From NCBI GenBank assembly GCA_035577545.1, contig DATLVI010000009.1, positions 67,696-131,695 of the forward strand: a stretch of 64,000 bases of DNA, read 5' to 3'. This document shows positions 31,450 to 40,373 of this stretch, in pieces. The notes under the pieces were generated by a model. It searched no databases and was not told the DNA's origin. It worked only from the letters and a program-made list of their open reading frames with translations. Position 1 is the first letter of the stretch. Every line of letters begins with the position of its first letter. The DNA is from Verrucomicrobiia bacterium. GTDB lineage: Bacteria; Verrucomicrobiota; Verrucomicrobiia; Palsa-1439. The translations under genes and the position numbers were made by a program.

Positions 31450-32103
31450 GTGGGTCAGCACCGCATGGTGTTTTTGGGACCGCCGGCGTCTGGCAAAGGC
31501 ACGGCCGCCGCGGCGTTGAGCACCGCGCTTGGTGTCCCACACGTTTCGACAGGACAGATGTTCCGCGAGGCGATCCGAAAAGGCGGACCGGTCGGCGAAG
31601 CGGCGAAGCAGTTCATTGACAAAGGGCAGTTGGTGCCCGATGAAATTACGATTGAGGTCGTGCGGCTTTGGCTTGACGAGCATGGCCAAGACAGTGGGTT
31701 CATCTTTGATGGGTTCCCGCGAACTCGCGCGCAGGCCGAGGCCTTTGACCGCGTGCTGCGTGAGAGAGAGATGCCCGTCACGGTGGCCATACTGCTCGAT
31801 GCCAGGGAAGAGGATATTCTCCAGCGTGTGCTTGGACGGCTGAGTTGCGAAAAATGCGGTACGCTGTATCATAGCAAGTTCGTGCCCCCACAGAGGCTGG
31901 GGATCTGCGACAGATGTGGCGGCAAACTGGTACAGCGCGCGGACGACACAGCGGACACCGTGCGGAAGCGGTTGGATATCTATGACGAGTTGACGCTGGA
32001 TGTGGTAAAGTACTACGAACGGGCGGGAATCCTGAAGCGTGTGGATGGCGGTCAACAGAAAGACAAAGTCTTTGCGGATATTGTGGGATTGTTGCAGTCG
32101 TGA
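31450..32103 (+). CDS. adk: Adenylate kinase
   Basis: Balances ATP + AMP with 2 ADP. P-loop GPPASGKGTAA, then the AMP-binding region VSTGQMFREAI and GFPRTRAQAEAFD; the long LID carries four Cys (CEKC and CDRC), so it is the zinc-binding form. I prefer GTG at 31450, 9 nt after GAGGGG; GTG at 31441 or ATG at 31465 (MVFLGPP) are alternatives, so the N-terminus is uncertain by a few residues. About 217 aa. Its stop overlaps the map GTG start. Confidence 0.93.
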   Translation: MGQHRMVFLGPPASGKGTAAAALSTALGVPHVSTGQMFREAIRKGGPVGEAAKQFIDKGQLVPDEITIEVVRLWLDEHGQDSGFIFDGFPRTRAQAEAFDRVLREREMPVTVAILLDAREEDILQRVLGRLSCEKCGTLYHSKFVPPQRLGICDRCGGKLVQRADDTADTVRKRLDIYDELTLDVVKYYERAGILKRVDGGQQKDKVFADIVGLLQS

Positions 32104-32876
32104 TCGTAATCAAGACGCCAGACGAGATTGAGCGGATGCGAGCCGCATGTAACGCGGCGGCGGAGGCATTGGCTGCGGTTGTGCGGGAAGTACAGCCCGG
32201 ACGCACGACGGCTGAGTTGAACGACGTTGCGGCCGAGTTGATCGCGAAGGTCGGGGGCAAGAGCCCGTTTCTCGGATACAAGGGCTACCCCGGGCATATC
32301 TGTGTGTCTGTGAACGAGGAAGTTGTGCACGGTATCCCGAGCAAGCGGCGCGTGCAATACGGCGATATTGTCAGTCTCGATATCGGTATCATTTTGGATG
32401 GGTTTGTCGGGGATAATGCGACGACGGTAGCTGTTGGTGTTGTCGAGGCGCGGACGCAGCAGCTGCTCCAGGTGACGCAACAGGCACTGCAGGCGGGGAT
32501 CGCGGCGGCGCGGGCAGGCAATCGAGTGGGCGATATATCGCACGCGGTGCAAATGACTGTCGAGTCGCAAGGGTTTTCGGTGGTCCGTGAATTTGTCGGA
32601 CACGGCGTAGGACGGAAGATGCACGAAGAGCCGCAGATACCGAACTATGGTCGGTCCGGGGACGGGCCGAAATTAAAGCCGGGCATGACCTTGGCCATCG
32701 AGCCGATGATCAATGCCGGCACAAAGGATGTCGTGATGTTGAGTGATGGTTGGACCGTGGTGTCGGCTGATGGTGCGCCTAGCGCACACTTCGAGCACAC
32801 GGTACTCGTAACGGATGGAGATGCAGAGATTTTGACGTGGCTAAGGAAGAGCCCATACGAGTCGAAGGCACGGTAG
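32100..32876 (+). CDS. map: Methionine aminopeptidase, type I
   Basis: Removes the initiator Met from nascent proteins. 258 aa, type I with no N-terminal extension. Metal-site signatures: [16 protein letters not shown] (two Asp), [19 protein letters not shown] (His) and LAIEPM (Glu), with the last Glu in [13 protein letters not shown]. Starts GTG inside the adk stop (GTGA overlap) and its 3' end overlaps infA by 40 nt. Confidence 0.96.
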   Translation: MIVIKTPDEIERMRAACNAAAEALAAVVREVQPGRTTAELNDVAAELIAKVGGKSPFLGYKGYPGHICVSVNEEVVHGIPSKRRVQYGDIVSLDIGIILDGFVGDNATTVAVGVVEARTQQLLQVTQQALQAGIAAARAGNRVGDISHAVQMTVESQGFSVVREFVGHGVGRKMHEEPQIPNYGRSGDGPKLKPGMTLAIEPMINAGTKDVVMLSDGWTVVSADGAPSAHFEHTVLVTDGDAEILTWLRKSPYESKAR

Positions 32877-33058
32877 TCGAATTGCTGCCGAACACGATGT
32901 TTCGGGTGGAGTTGCCGAATAAGCATCGAGTTTTGGCGCATGTTTCGGGTAAGATGCGACTGCATTTTATTCGGTTGTTACCGGGTGACAAGGTGATGAT
33001 TGAAATGTCACCGTATGATCTGGGTAAGGGACGGATTACGTTTCGGCAGAAAGAGTAG
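32837..33058 (+). CDS. infA: Translation initiation factor IF-1
   Basis: Occupies the 30S A site during initiation. 73 aa S1-like OB fold: [39 protein letters not shown] and [14 protein letters not shown]. The start is GTG, and its first 40 nt overlap the end of map in another frame; no later start would keep the conserved EGTVVE strand, so the overlap looks real. Confidence 0.95.
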   Translation: MAKEEPIRVEGTVVELLPNTMFRVELPNKHRVLAHVSGKMRLHFIRLLPGDKVMIEMSPYDLGKGRITFRQKE

Positions 33059-33076
33059 TAAGGAAACAGGATAAAA

Positions 33077-33190
33077 ATGAAAGTTAAACCTTCGGTGAAA
33101 CGATTGTGCGAACGCTGCAAAGTTGTGCGGCGCAAGGGAGTGGTGCGCGTAATTTGCACCAATCCGCGTCACAAACAGCGTCAAGGGTAG
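33077..33190 (+). CDS. rpmJ: 50S ribosomal protein L36
   Basis: 37-aa zinc-binding protein near 23S domains II and V; reads [20 protein letters not shown] and ends with [11 protein letters not shown]. CxxC plus the later Cys and His make the zinc site (C+ form). It lies between infA and rpsM, the usual order; AGGA precedes the ATG. Confidence 0.95.
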   Translation: MKVKPSVKRLCERCKVVRRKGVVRVICTNPRHKQRQG

Positions 33191-33200
33191 AGGTGTAGCT

Positions 33201-33593
33201 ATGGCACGTTTGATCGGTGTAGAAGTACCAGACCAAAAGAAGATCGGGATCGCGCTCCGTTACATTTACGGGATCGGCCCGACGACCGCGCTTCAAGCCT
33301 GTGAGAAGGCGAACGTCGATCCAAACGTTCGCGCGAAGGACTTGAATGACGAACAGCTTTCGCACCTGTCGACGGTGCTGCAGACGTATCGAATCGAAGG
33401 CGACCTGCGTCGCGAACTGCAGACGAACATCAAGCGCTTGATGAGTATCAATTGCTACCGCGGAACTCGTCATAAGAAAGGCTTGCCGGTGCGCGGTCAG
33501 CGCACGTCAACAAACGCGCGTACCCGCAAAGGACCGCGTAAGACGGTCGGCGTCACCCGCGCCAAGGAATCCAAGGCAGCCCCAAAGGCCTGA
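33201..33593 (+). CDS. rpsM: 30S ribosomal protein S13
   Basis: Head protein forming bridges to the large subunit and touching P-site tRNA. 130 aa; [30 protein letters not shown], and the tail [20 protein letters not shown] with TRKGPRKTV are canonical. GAGGTG precedes the ATG. Confidence 0.97.
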   Translation: MARLIGVEVPDQKKIGIALRYIYGIGPTTALQACEKANVDPNVRAKDLNDEQLSHLSTVLQTYRIEGDLRRELQTNIKRLMSINCYRGTRHKKGLPVRGQRTSTNARTRKGPRKTVGVTRAKESKAAPKA

Positions 33594-33619
33594 TCATATT
33601 TTCAATTTGAAGGAGCACG

Positions 33620-34171
33620 ATGGCTAAAGAAGCACCAAAGAAATCCGAGGAATCAAAAGCGAAGCCGGCAGCCCCCGCTGCTGAGGCCAGCGTACCCGCA
33701 CCAAAGGCCGAAGTGACGGGAGCCGTTGCTGCACCGGCAGCGCCCGCGGTGCCGACGACGGCTGCCGAGGCCCTGGCTGAAGGCGAAGTGGCCAAGAAGG
33801 TCGTCAAGGCCAAGCACAGCAAGAACGTTTTCCAAGGCATTGCCCACATTATGGCCACATTCAACAACACCGTGGTCTCAATTACCGATCTCAAGGGAAA
33901 GGTGATCGGTTGGTCGAGCGCGGGCCGTGTCGGCTTCAAGGGTTCGCGCAAAAGCACAGCATACGCGGCGCAGTTGGTGGCCCAGGACGCCGCGCGACAG
34001 GGTATGGCTCACGGACTGAAGGAAATTGAAGTGTGGGTGAAGGGTCCCGGTACCGGACGCGAGTCGGCGATCCGCGCATTGCAGGCCATCGGCCTGGAGA
34101 TCACAGTAATCAAAGACGTGACACCGGTTCCGCACAACGGTTGCCGGCCCCCGAAGCGCCGCCGCGTATAG
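33620..34171 (+). CDS. rpsK: 30S ribosomal protein S11 with an Ala/Pro-rich N-terminal extension
   Basis: Platform protein near the mRNA exit. The core (from about residue 62) is normal: [34 protein letters not shown] and [16 protein letters not shown]. Before it lie about 55 extra residues rich in Ala, Pro, Lys and Glu, of low complexity. The ATG has a clear GAAGGAG upstream, so the extension is probably translated. Total 183 aa versus about 129 in E. coli. Confidence 0.95.
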   Translation: MAKEAPKKSEESKAKPAAPAAEASVPAPKAEVTGAVAAPAAPAVPTTAAEALAEGEVAKKVVKAKHSKNVFQGIAHIMATFNNTVVSITDLKGKVIGWSSAGRVGFKGSRKSTAYAAQLVAQDAARQGMAHGLKEIEVWVKGPGTGRESAIRALQAIGLEITVIKDVTPVPHNGCRPPKRRRV

Positions 34172-34189
34172 TCAGGAGATTTCGTTACC

Positions 34190-34801
34190 ATGGCACGATA
34201 CAAAGGACCACGAGTTCGCATTAGTCGCCGATTCGGCCAACCAATATTCGGCCCGTCGAAGTACCTGGAGCGACGCGCGTATCCACCCGGTGTGCACGGC
34301 CCCAAAAAGTCGCGGCGCAAGCAGAGCGACTACGGCTTGGGATTGGCCGAGAAGCAGAAGTTGCGTTACCAGTATGGACTGATGGAAGCGCAATTCCGTC
34401 GGATGTTCGAAAAAGCGCTGAAGAAACGTGGCGTTACGGGTGAAACGCTGTTGCAGTTGCTCGAAACACGTCTCGACAACGTCGTTTTTCGCATTGGTTT
34501 TGCGACGACGCGCCCGGCTGCACGACAGATGGTCACCCACGGACACATCCGCGTGAACGGTCGTAAGGTATCGTCGCCGTCGTTCAACGTGAAGCCCGGC
34601 GATGTGATCGAGGTCCGGGAAACCCCCGCGACGCGCCAGTTGGCCACGAAGAGTTTGGAGTCGGCGCAAGTGCGACCCGTGCCGAGCTGGATCTCTTTCA
34701 CGCGGGACGCATTCAAGGGGCAGGTCGTTCGCATTCCTTCAAGGGATGAGATTCAGCCAATCGTTAATGAACAGTTAATCGTCGAGTTTTATTCTAGATA
34801 A
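34190..34801 (+). CDS. rpsD: 30S ribosomal protein S4
   Basis: Primary assembly protein and, in E. coli, the alpha operon repressor. 203 aa; the N-terminal part lacks the zinc Cys cluster seen in some species. RRAYPPGVHGPKKSRRKQSD, an S4 RNA-binding domain (LETRLDNVVFRIGFATTRP; HGHIRVNGRKV) and the C-terminal PIVNEQLIVEFYSR are diagnostic. AGGAG precedes the ATG. Confidence 0.97.
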   Translation: MARYKGPRVRISRRFGQPIFGPSKYLERRAYPPGVHGPKKSRRKQSDYGLGLAEKQKLRYQYGLMEAQFRRMFEKALKKRGVTGETLLQLLETRLDNVVFRIGFATTRPAARQMVTHGHIRVNGRKVSSPSFNVKPGDVIEVRETPATRQLATKSLESAQVRPVPSWISFTRDAFKGQVVRIPSRDEIQPIVNEQLIVEFYSR

Positions 34802-34812
34802 CCAAAACCGAT

Positions 34813-34865
34813 GTCCGCTCCTCGGACGCGACAACGAGTCGTAGGTCCGCGCTTCTAGAACGCGG
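34813..34865 (+). promoter_or_regulatory. Two short hairpins in the rpsD-rpoA gap
   Basis: GTCCG (34813-34817) with CGGAC (34823-34827), and CCGCG (34847-34851) with CGCGG (34861-34865). No T-tract follows. They sit before the strong rpoA ribosome site (AGAGGAGAA) and might set rpoA expression apart from the ribosomal genes; function is inference. Confidence 0.3.
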
Positions 34866-34893
34866 GAAACCCGACTCAGAGGAGAAGTTCACC

Positions 34894-35943
34894 ATGCCCG
34901 TTCGTCTAGGTCGTTTTGAAATGCCCAAGCGGTTGGTTCGTGATGATGCCACCGCCACGCCGACATACGCCAAGTTTATTGCCGAACCCCTCGAAGCGGG
35001 TTACGGCCATACCATCGGCAACTCGCTGCGCCGAGTGCTGCTGAGCTCGCTCGAAGGCGCTGCGGTCAGCTCTGTCAAGATCGAAGGTGCGCCGCACGAG
35101 TTTACGAGCATTCCCGGTGTTGTCGAAGACGTGACCGACATCGTGCTTAACCTGAAGCGGGTGCTGTTGAAGTCCCATAGCCGGGAGGCGCATGTGGTTT
35201 ATCTTTCCGCCAACAAGGAGGGTGCCGTAACCGCCGCCGACATCAAGAGCGACCAAGTCGTGGAAGTGCTCAACCCTGAACAGCATATTTGCACGATTGA
35301 TAAGAAGATGCACTTTGAAGCCGAGCTCGAAATCAAAGTGGGGCGCGGCTTTTGCCCGGCGGAAGAGAATAAGAAGGAAGAACAAACGATCGGTGTGATC
35401 GCCATCGACTCACTGTTCTCGCCCGTGCGCCGTGTGCGCTACAGTATCGAAGACACGCGTGTTGGCCAGCGCACGGATTACGACAAGCTCATTATTGAGG
35501 TCTGGACCGACGGGCGCATCACACCTGAAGATGCCATGGTGCAATCCACGAGTATCCTGCGTCACCACCTCGATGTCTTCTGCGATTACGATAAGAATGT
35601 TGTGGTTGAATTCGAGGAGGCGGGCGAGAAGGTCAGCGTTGAGCAGGCGAAACTGAAGAAGATCCTTAACATGAGCGTCAACGAGATCGAACTCAGCGTT
35701 CGCGCCGCAAACTGCCTGAACAACGCCAATATCACCACAGTTGGCCAATTGGCCATGAAAACCGAGCAGGAAATGCTCAAGTACCGCAACTTCGGCAAGA
35801 AGTCGCTGAACGAGATCAAGGAAAAGCTCTCCGCGCTTGGCCTGACGCTTGGAATGAAATTCGATGCGGCCCTGCTTGAAGCGGTGGATCCGAACAAGGG
35901 TGTGGAAGCCGTGCTTTCCGGCACGGCACCGGCGACGGAATAA
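34894..35943 (+). CDS. rpoA: DNA-directed RNA polymerase subunit alpha
   Basis: Assembly platform for beta and beta'; its C-terminal domain binds UP elements and activators. 349 aa. The N-terminal domain has EPLEAGYGHTIGNSLRRVLL; a linker leads to the C-terminal helix-hairpin-helix domain with ELSVRAANCLNNANITTVGQ and RNFGKKSLNEIKEKL, including the conserved DNA-contact residues. A short tail follows. Confidence 0.97.
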   Translation: MPVRLGRFEMPKRLVRDDATATPTYAKFIAEPLEAGYGHTIGNSLRRVLLSSLEGAAVSSVKIEGAPHEFTSIPGVVEDVTDIVLNLKRVLLKSHSREAHVVYLSANKEGAVTAADIKSDQVVEVLNPEQHICTIDKKMHFEAELEIKVGRGFCPAEENKKEEQTIGVIAIDSLFSPVRRVRYSIEDTRVGQRTDYDKLIIEVWTDGRITPEDAMVQSTSILRHHLDVFCDYDKNVVVEFEEAGEKVSVEQAKLKKILNMSVNEIELSVRAANCLNNANITTVGQLAMKTEQEMLKYRNFGKKSLNEIKEKLSALGLTLGMKFDAALLEAVDPNKGVEAVLSGTAPATE

Positions 35944-35973
35944 GCGTCGGACTGACACAGGGGACACAACGTC

Positions 35974-36453
35974 ATGCGACATCGTAAACGTACAGCCAAA
36001 CTCGGGATGAAGTCCCAGCATCGGCGCTCCACACTGGCCAACCTTGTGTGTAGCCTGATTGAACACAGCCGCATCCGGACCACAATTGCCAAGGCCAAGG
36101 TCGCGCGCCGTTACGCCGACAGGATGATCACGCTCGCTAAGAAAGGTACGCTGCACCATCGTCGCCAGGCCATCGCGTTCCTGCGGCATAAGCCCGCTGT
36201 CGAGAAGCTCTTTGCGGAGCTCGGAAAACAGCACGGCGATCGCAACGGCGGTTACACGCGCATCGTGCGCGTCGGCCAACGCATGGGTGACGCCGCCGAG
36301 ATAGCCATTCTCGAGTGGACGGGCACCGTTACGGCTGCGCCCGATTCCGAGAAGAGTGACAAGACCGAGGAGCCGGCAGCAAAGGAAATAAAAGTGCCCA
36401 AGGCCAAGAAGGCAGCCGGCAAGAAGAAGGAAGAAGCCGGAACGGAATCTTAG
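35974..36453 (+). CDS. rplQ: 50S ribosomal protein L17 with a charged C-terminal extension
   Basis: Large-subunit protein near the tunnel exit. Residues 1-120 are normal: MRHRKRTAKLGMKSQHRRST, LVCSLIEHSRIRTTIAKAK and GGYTRIVRVGQRMGDAAE. The last 40 residues are a Lys/Glu/Ala-rich low-complexity tail, making 159 aa versus 127 in E. coli. It closes the cluster and is followed by a perfect hairpin. Confidence 0.96.
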   Translation: MRHRKRTAKLGMKSQHRRSTLANLVCSLIEHSRIRTTIAKAKVARRYADRMITLAKKGTLHHRRQAIAFLRHKPAVEKLFAELGKQHGDRNGGYTRIVRVGQRMGDAAEIAILEWTGTVTAAPDSEKSDKTEEPAAKEIKVPKAKKAAGKKKEEAGTES

Positions 36454-36481
36454 GACACTTCATACAATAAGCATTATCGTC

Positions 36482-36507
36482 ACGGCTTCCTTACCGAAGG
36501 AAGCCGT
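36482..36507 (+). terminator. Perfect 11-bp hairpin after rplQ, likely end of the cluster
   Basis: ACGGCTTCCTT (36482-36492), loop ACCG, AAGGAAGCCGT (36497-36507). The stem is perfect but no T-tract follows on either strand, so it may act as a bidirectional terminator with help or as a 3'-end stabiliser. It sits between two convergent genes. Confidence 0.55.
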
Positions 36508-36537
36508 CGACGTTTCCAGACACGATGCGAATTTCGC

Positions 36538-36930
36538 TCAAATGTGCTTGCTGTCATGTTCGTCCTTGGTCTGGTAGCCGCTGTCCTGCCGGGCCAGATT
36601 GACCTGGTGCTTCTTGGCGTAGGCCTCATAGAAATCAGCCGGGGTCATCTCGAGGACCTGGGCGATGGAAACGAGAAAGTGTAACAAGTCGATAACTTCA
36701 ACGCGGGCGTTCTGTTTGTCGAACTTCTGGTATTTGGCCCACCATTTCCACGGGACGCTGTCGGTCAATTCGGCGACTTCCTGTGTCATGGCGCGGCAGT
36801 AGTTGAGCACCCACTGTTGGCGCTGTTCGTCGGTCATCTTGGTAGTGTCCACGCCGATGCGCTCATTGAGTTGCTCTTGCAGGCGAAATATCTCTTCCAG
36901 TTTGTCGAGGTTGCTCATAAGTTGCGCCAT
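36538..36930 (-). CDS. dUTPase/MazG-fold (dUTPase_2-like) nucleotide pyrophosphatase
   Basis: An all-alpha NTP pyrophosphatase-like protein of about 130 aa. The metal-binding pattern is seen as EVAE (ExxE), then 23 residues later EVID (ExxD), inside TQEVAELTDSVPWKWW and VEVIDLLHFLVS, which resemble the dimeric dUTPase family. Likely role: hydrolysis of dUTP or another non-canonical dNTP; the substrate is inference. Starts at MAQLMSNLDKL or 12 nt later at MSNLDKL; the open frame upstream overlaps the divergent kinase gene and has no family similarity. Ends in a charged tail. Confidence 0.8.
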   Translation of the reverse strand: MAQLMSNLDKLEEIFRLQEQLNERIGVDTTKMTDEQRQQWVLNYCRAMTQEVAELTDSVPWKWWAKYQKFDKQNARVEVIDLLHFLVSIAQVLEMTPADFYEAYAKKHQVNLARQDSGYQTKDEHDSKHI

Positions 36931-36967
36931 AATATCAAGAATAGTTGGTGAAAAGACACTGCTTTTC

Positions 36968-36976
36968 TGGTATAGG
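36968..36976 (+). promoter_or_regulatory. Possible extended -10 promoter of the sensor kinase gene
   Basis: TGGTATAGG has the TGn extension and a TATAGG -10 (36971-36976), 20 nt before the kinase ATG. The -35 region is weak. Suggestive only. Confidence 0.3.
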
Positions 36977-36996
36977 TAGTTACGTGGCTGGCCGCG

Positions 36997-39600
36997 ATGA
37001 AATCTCCTGATCCCACCACGTCCGCGCCGAAGCCCTTGCGCGACCCACGCTTGACGGCAATCAATTTCGTTGCCGACGCCATCAACCGCACCCTCAACCT
37101 CAAGGAGATTGCCGACAACGCTCTCGATGCCATCCTGGCTGTGATGAAAGTGGATGCAGGCTCGGTGTATATCTGGCAGGATACAGACAAGGCTCTTCAT
37201 ATGTTTGCCTGGCGCGGGCTGAACGAAGCGTTTGTTCGACAAGTGACCGTATTGCCCAAGGGTACGGAGATCATTGATGCCGTTCTGAATGGCGAGGCGC
37301 GCATCATTGAGGACTTCACCTTGAACACGCACGTATTCCGCACCGATGTCGTACGTGCGGGATTTCATTCAGCCGTGCTGGTACCTATTCGCGCGCACGG
37401 GTTCGTCGTCGGGTTGCTGGGGCTGGGCACGTACAAGTTGCGGAAATTCGACGCGGCCGACGTTGATCTGATCGAGGTGGTCAGCAACCAAATCGGCAAC
37501 GCAATGGTGCACGCGCAGTTACAGGCCGATTTACGCGCGAGCGAAGAGCAATACCGCGCGTTGGTTGAGAACTCTGACGACGCGATTTACATCGCGGATA
37601 CATCGGGACGGCCGCGGTTTGTCAACAGCGCCTTCCCGCGGATCTTTGGCTATGCCCTGTACGAGGTGGCACGGACGGGTTTGTTGGAGTACGTCCACAC
37701 GGAAGATGTTGAAACCGTGCGGCGCGCGTTCAACACTCTGATGGGTGGTGAAGCCATCCACAATCTCGAATACCGTTTTCATCGCAAGGACGGGTTGTGG
37801 ATCGACTTGCAGTGCAGCGGCAGCGTGTTCTCGCGTGAGGGAGAGCACGTAAGTGAATTGCAGTTCATCGTCCGCGATGTTACCCAGGCACGCCAACGCC
37901 AACAACAATTGCTCCGGCGAAATCGGCAGCTCGCGGCCCTTACTGCGTTGGCTGCGGTGGCCAATTCTTCCCTGAATATCGACGAGATCGCCCGGAATAC
38001 ACTTGAGGTCGCCTTGGAAAGTGCGGGCATGAACGGTGGGGCCATCTATCTTGCCGATCTGAAACTGCAGCAGCTACGTCTCTACCTGCAAATGGGGCTG
38101 CCCGACAAGTTTGTAGAAGAAGTCGGCGTCTTGAAGTGGGGTGAAGGCACGCCCGGCTACGTGGCAGCATCCGGCCAAGCGGTGGTGATAGGCGATATGA
38201 CCGTGCACCCGCCTGCCGTCCCATCCATGGCGGCGCCATACGGCTTCCGAGCGATCATCGTGGTGCCTGTGAGGGCGAAAGGCGAGTTGCTGGGAACGCT
38301 CGCTCTGGTGAATCGCCAACCGATTGAGTTCACCCCGGAAGTTGTGGAGATGATCACGGCCATGGGGAATCAGCTGGGTATCGCGCTTGTCAACGCCAGG
38401 TTGTACGAGACGCAACTCCGGGAGAACGAAAAGCTCACGGCGCTGGTGGACATCAGCAGTGGCAGCGCCCAACAACTCGAATTAGAGCCGCTGCTGCAGC
38501 GCATTCTGCAGCGTGCTGCTACGCTGCTCAAGGCCGGCGCCGCCTACATTTCCCACTACGACGCGGTGGAGGAACGTGTGGAGATCGTCGCCGCCAGCAC
38601 AAACTTTACGCGACTCATCGGCATGCGCTATCCGGCGACGCTCGGTCTCTTCGGTCAGATTCGGCCGCACCGTCAGGGGAGGATATTCACCCGTCAGGAA
38701 GTCGTGGAGCATGGATATAGTCCCGTGTTGCGCGCGACGGGTGTTCGATCCGCCCTGGTTGTTCCCTTGATTTCCCGTAATGAACTTATCGGCGCCCTTA
38801 GCTTGACGCGACACGGTCTGAACGCCGCTGAGTTTACGCCAGCAAATCTTGAACTCATGGAGGCGTTTGCCAGCCGGGCCGCGGTGGCGATCGACAACGC
38901 ACAGCTGTTGAAAGATCTCGGCCGTAAGAACCATCTCTTGCAGTTGCTCATAGAGGAGGCGCATCACCGCATCAAGAACAACTTGCAGATGATCTCTGGA
39001 TTGTTGCAACTGGAGGCCGACACCGCCCAGGTTGGATCGACAACGGAATTCCTGCGGACGGCGATAACGCGAATCCAGGCAATTGCGCAGGTGCACAACC
39101 TGTTGAGTGAAGAGATGCCGGAGAAAGTGGATGTACATAGATTGATTACAACCATCGTGCACACGCTTGTTAGTTCCAAGCCGGGAACAAACGGAGTGCC
39201 CGAAGTGACGGTCGATGTCGAACACTTGTGGCTGGGGGCGGACCAGGCCGTGCCGCTCGCGTTGATCGTCAACGAATTGGTTTCCAATTCCTTCCTCCAC
39301 GGCTGCCCGTCGGCGGGCCAGCCGTTGCGTGCCCAAATTCAATGCCGGCAACAGAGTACTCATGTACTGTTGGTTGTGTCCGACAATGGCGGCGGGTTTG
39401 ACGATGGCAAGGACTGGCGTGAGTTCGAAGGGCAGGGGATGAATATCGTGGCGCAACTGGCGCAAGTAAATCTTCGCGGCGATCTGAAGATTCATTCGCG
39501 CGATGACGGCGTCCATGCCGAGTTGCAATTTGAGGTTGTTCCACATGGGCCGGGGCCTGCCGAACGCAACCCGTCCGCGCTCGCGGCGGCACGAGCTTGA
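36997..39600 (+). CDS. Soluble GAF-PAS-GAF-GAF sensor histidine kinase (HisKA_2 type)
   Basis: 867 aa, no membrane span, so it senses a cytoplasmic signal. Domains: GAF (about 20-175), PAS (about 180-300, EEQYRALVENSDDAIYIAD), GAF (about 320-465), GAF (about 480-640), dimerisation/phosphoacceptor HisKA_2 with EAHHRIKNNLQMISGLL (His657 the likely phospho-site), and an HATPase with N box NELVSNSFLHG (Asn759) and DNGGGF (Asp796). HisKA_2 kinases of the PdtaS/EutW kind work with ANTAR response regulators, and one follows 60 bp downstream, so they very likely form a pair. No heme- or flavin-specific residues are obvious in the GAF domains; the ligand is unknown. Confidence 0.93.
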   Translation: MKSPDPTTSAPKPLRDPRLTAINFVADAINRTLNLKEIADNALDAILAVMKVDAGSVYIWQDTDKALHMFAWRGLNEAFVRQVTVLPKGTEIIDAVLNGEARIIEDFTLNTHVFRTDVVRAGFHSAVLVPIRAHGFVVGLLGLGTYKLRKFDAADVDLIEVVSNQIGNAMVHAQLQADLRASEEQYRALVENSDDAIYIADTSGRPRFVNSAFPRIFGYALYEVARTGLLEYVHTEDVETVRRAFNTLMGGEAIHNLEYRFHRKDGLWIDLQCSGSVFSREGEHVSELQFIVRDVTQARQRQQQLLRRNRQLAALTALAAVANSSLNIDEIARNTLEVALESAGMNGGAIYLADLKLQQLRLYLQMGLPDKFVEEVGVLKWGEGTPGYVAASGQAVVIGDMTVHPPAVPSMAAPYGFRAIIVVPVRAKGELLGTLALVNRQPIEFTPEVVEMITAMGNQLGIALVNARLYETQLRENEKLTALVDISSGSAQQLELEPLLQRILQRAATLLKAGAAYISHYDAVEERVEIVAASTNFTRLIGMRYPATLGLFGQIRPHRQGRIFTRQEVVEHGYSPVLRATGVRSALVVPLISRNELIGALSLTRHGLNAAEFTPANLELMEAFASRAAVAIDNAQLLKDLGRKNHLLQLLIEEAHHRIKNNLQMISGLLQLEADTAQVGSTTEFLRTAITRIQAIAQVHNLLSEEMPEKVDVHRLITTIVHTLVSSKPGTNGVPEVTVDVEHLWLGADQAVPLALIVNELVSNSFLHGCPSAGQPLRAQIQCRQQSTHVLLVVSDNGGGFDDGKDWREFEGQGMNIVAQLAQVNLRGDLKIHSRDDGVHAELQFEVVPHGPGPAERNPSALAAARA

Positions 39601-39660
39601 CTTTGGAAGGGACCGCACTAAGATGCGAATGGAGAAGCGACTGCGGTTGTTTAGGTTTAG

Positions 39661-40284
39661 ATGAAAGCTCTTCGAGTCCTCATTGCCGACGACGATGGTC
39701 TCACGCTGATGGTGGTGAGGAAGATACTCATGGCGATGGGACATGTAGTCGTCGGCGAAGCCGGTGACGGTCAACAGGCGGTGGCCCTCGCGCGTGAAAC
39801 CAATCCAGATCTGGTCATACTTGACATTCGCATGCCGAAAATGGATGGCTTGGAGGCCGCGCGACTCGTTCAAAGCCAGCGCCCAACACCCGTTATCATT
39901 CTGAGCGCTCATACAGAGTCCGGTCTCGGCAGCGAGGCAGCCGGGGCCGGGGCCAACGCCTATCTCGTCAAACCGTTCACCGGCGAGCAGCTCAAACCGG
40001 CCATTGAGTTGGCACTCGCGAACTTCAAGAAGTCAAAGGACTTGGAAGCGAAGATCCAGCAGATGAACGAGGCCCTGGAGTCGCGCAAGATTGTTGAGCG
40101 GGCTAAAGGCATCCTGATGCGACAAACGGGCATCGACGAGGAAGCCGCGTACCTCAAGCTGCAGAAGACGGCGCGCAATGAGAATCGAAAACTTGTTGAA
40201 GTGGCTCGCGCAATCATCCTGGCCGAGCAACTTCGACGGGACAGCACGAAACCAGCCGCCCCGGGCGGTCATGTTCAATCCTGA
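39661..40284 (+). CDS. Response regulator with ANTAR RNA-binding output
   Basis: 207 aa. Receiver domain 1-120 with acidic pocket DDD (10-12), phospho-acceptor Asp55 (LVILDIRMPKMDG), Ser82 and Lys104 (LVKPF). A coiled linker leads to an ANTAR domain (about 130-190): ESRKIVERAKGILMRQTGID and the conserved AYLKLQKTARNENRKL. ANTAR proteins bind paired hexaloop hairpins in mRNA leaders and prevent termination; phosphorylation makes them dimerise. It is cognate to the upstream kinase by position and type (PdtaR/EutV-like). Its RNA targets are not visible here. Confidence 0.94.
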   Translation: MKALRVLIADDDGLTLMVVRKILMAMGHVVVGEAGDGQQAVALARETNPDLVILDIRMPKMDGLEAARLVQSQRPTPVIILSAHTESGLGSEAAGAGANAYLVKPFTGEQLKPAIELALANFKKSKDLEAKIQQMNEALESRKIVERAKGILMRQTGIDEEAAYLKLQKTARNENRKLVEVARAIILAEQLRRDSTKPAAPGGHVQS

Positions 40285-40373
40285 TACCGGCCCAGTCCGG
40301 CTCCAGCCTTGACCGCCGCTGCAACTTGCCATTAGTCTCACGCATCCTAGTTGGTACGAGTTTGGAATTGCAC

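Noticed and set aside
36931-37368. N-terminal extension of the dUTPase-like gene
   Set aside because: It would be antisense to the kinase GAF domain and has no family similarity; a start at MAQL/MSNL gives the normal length.
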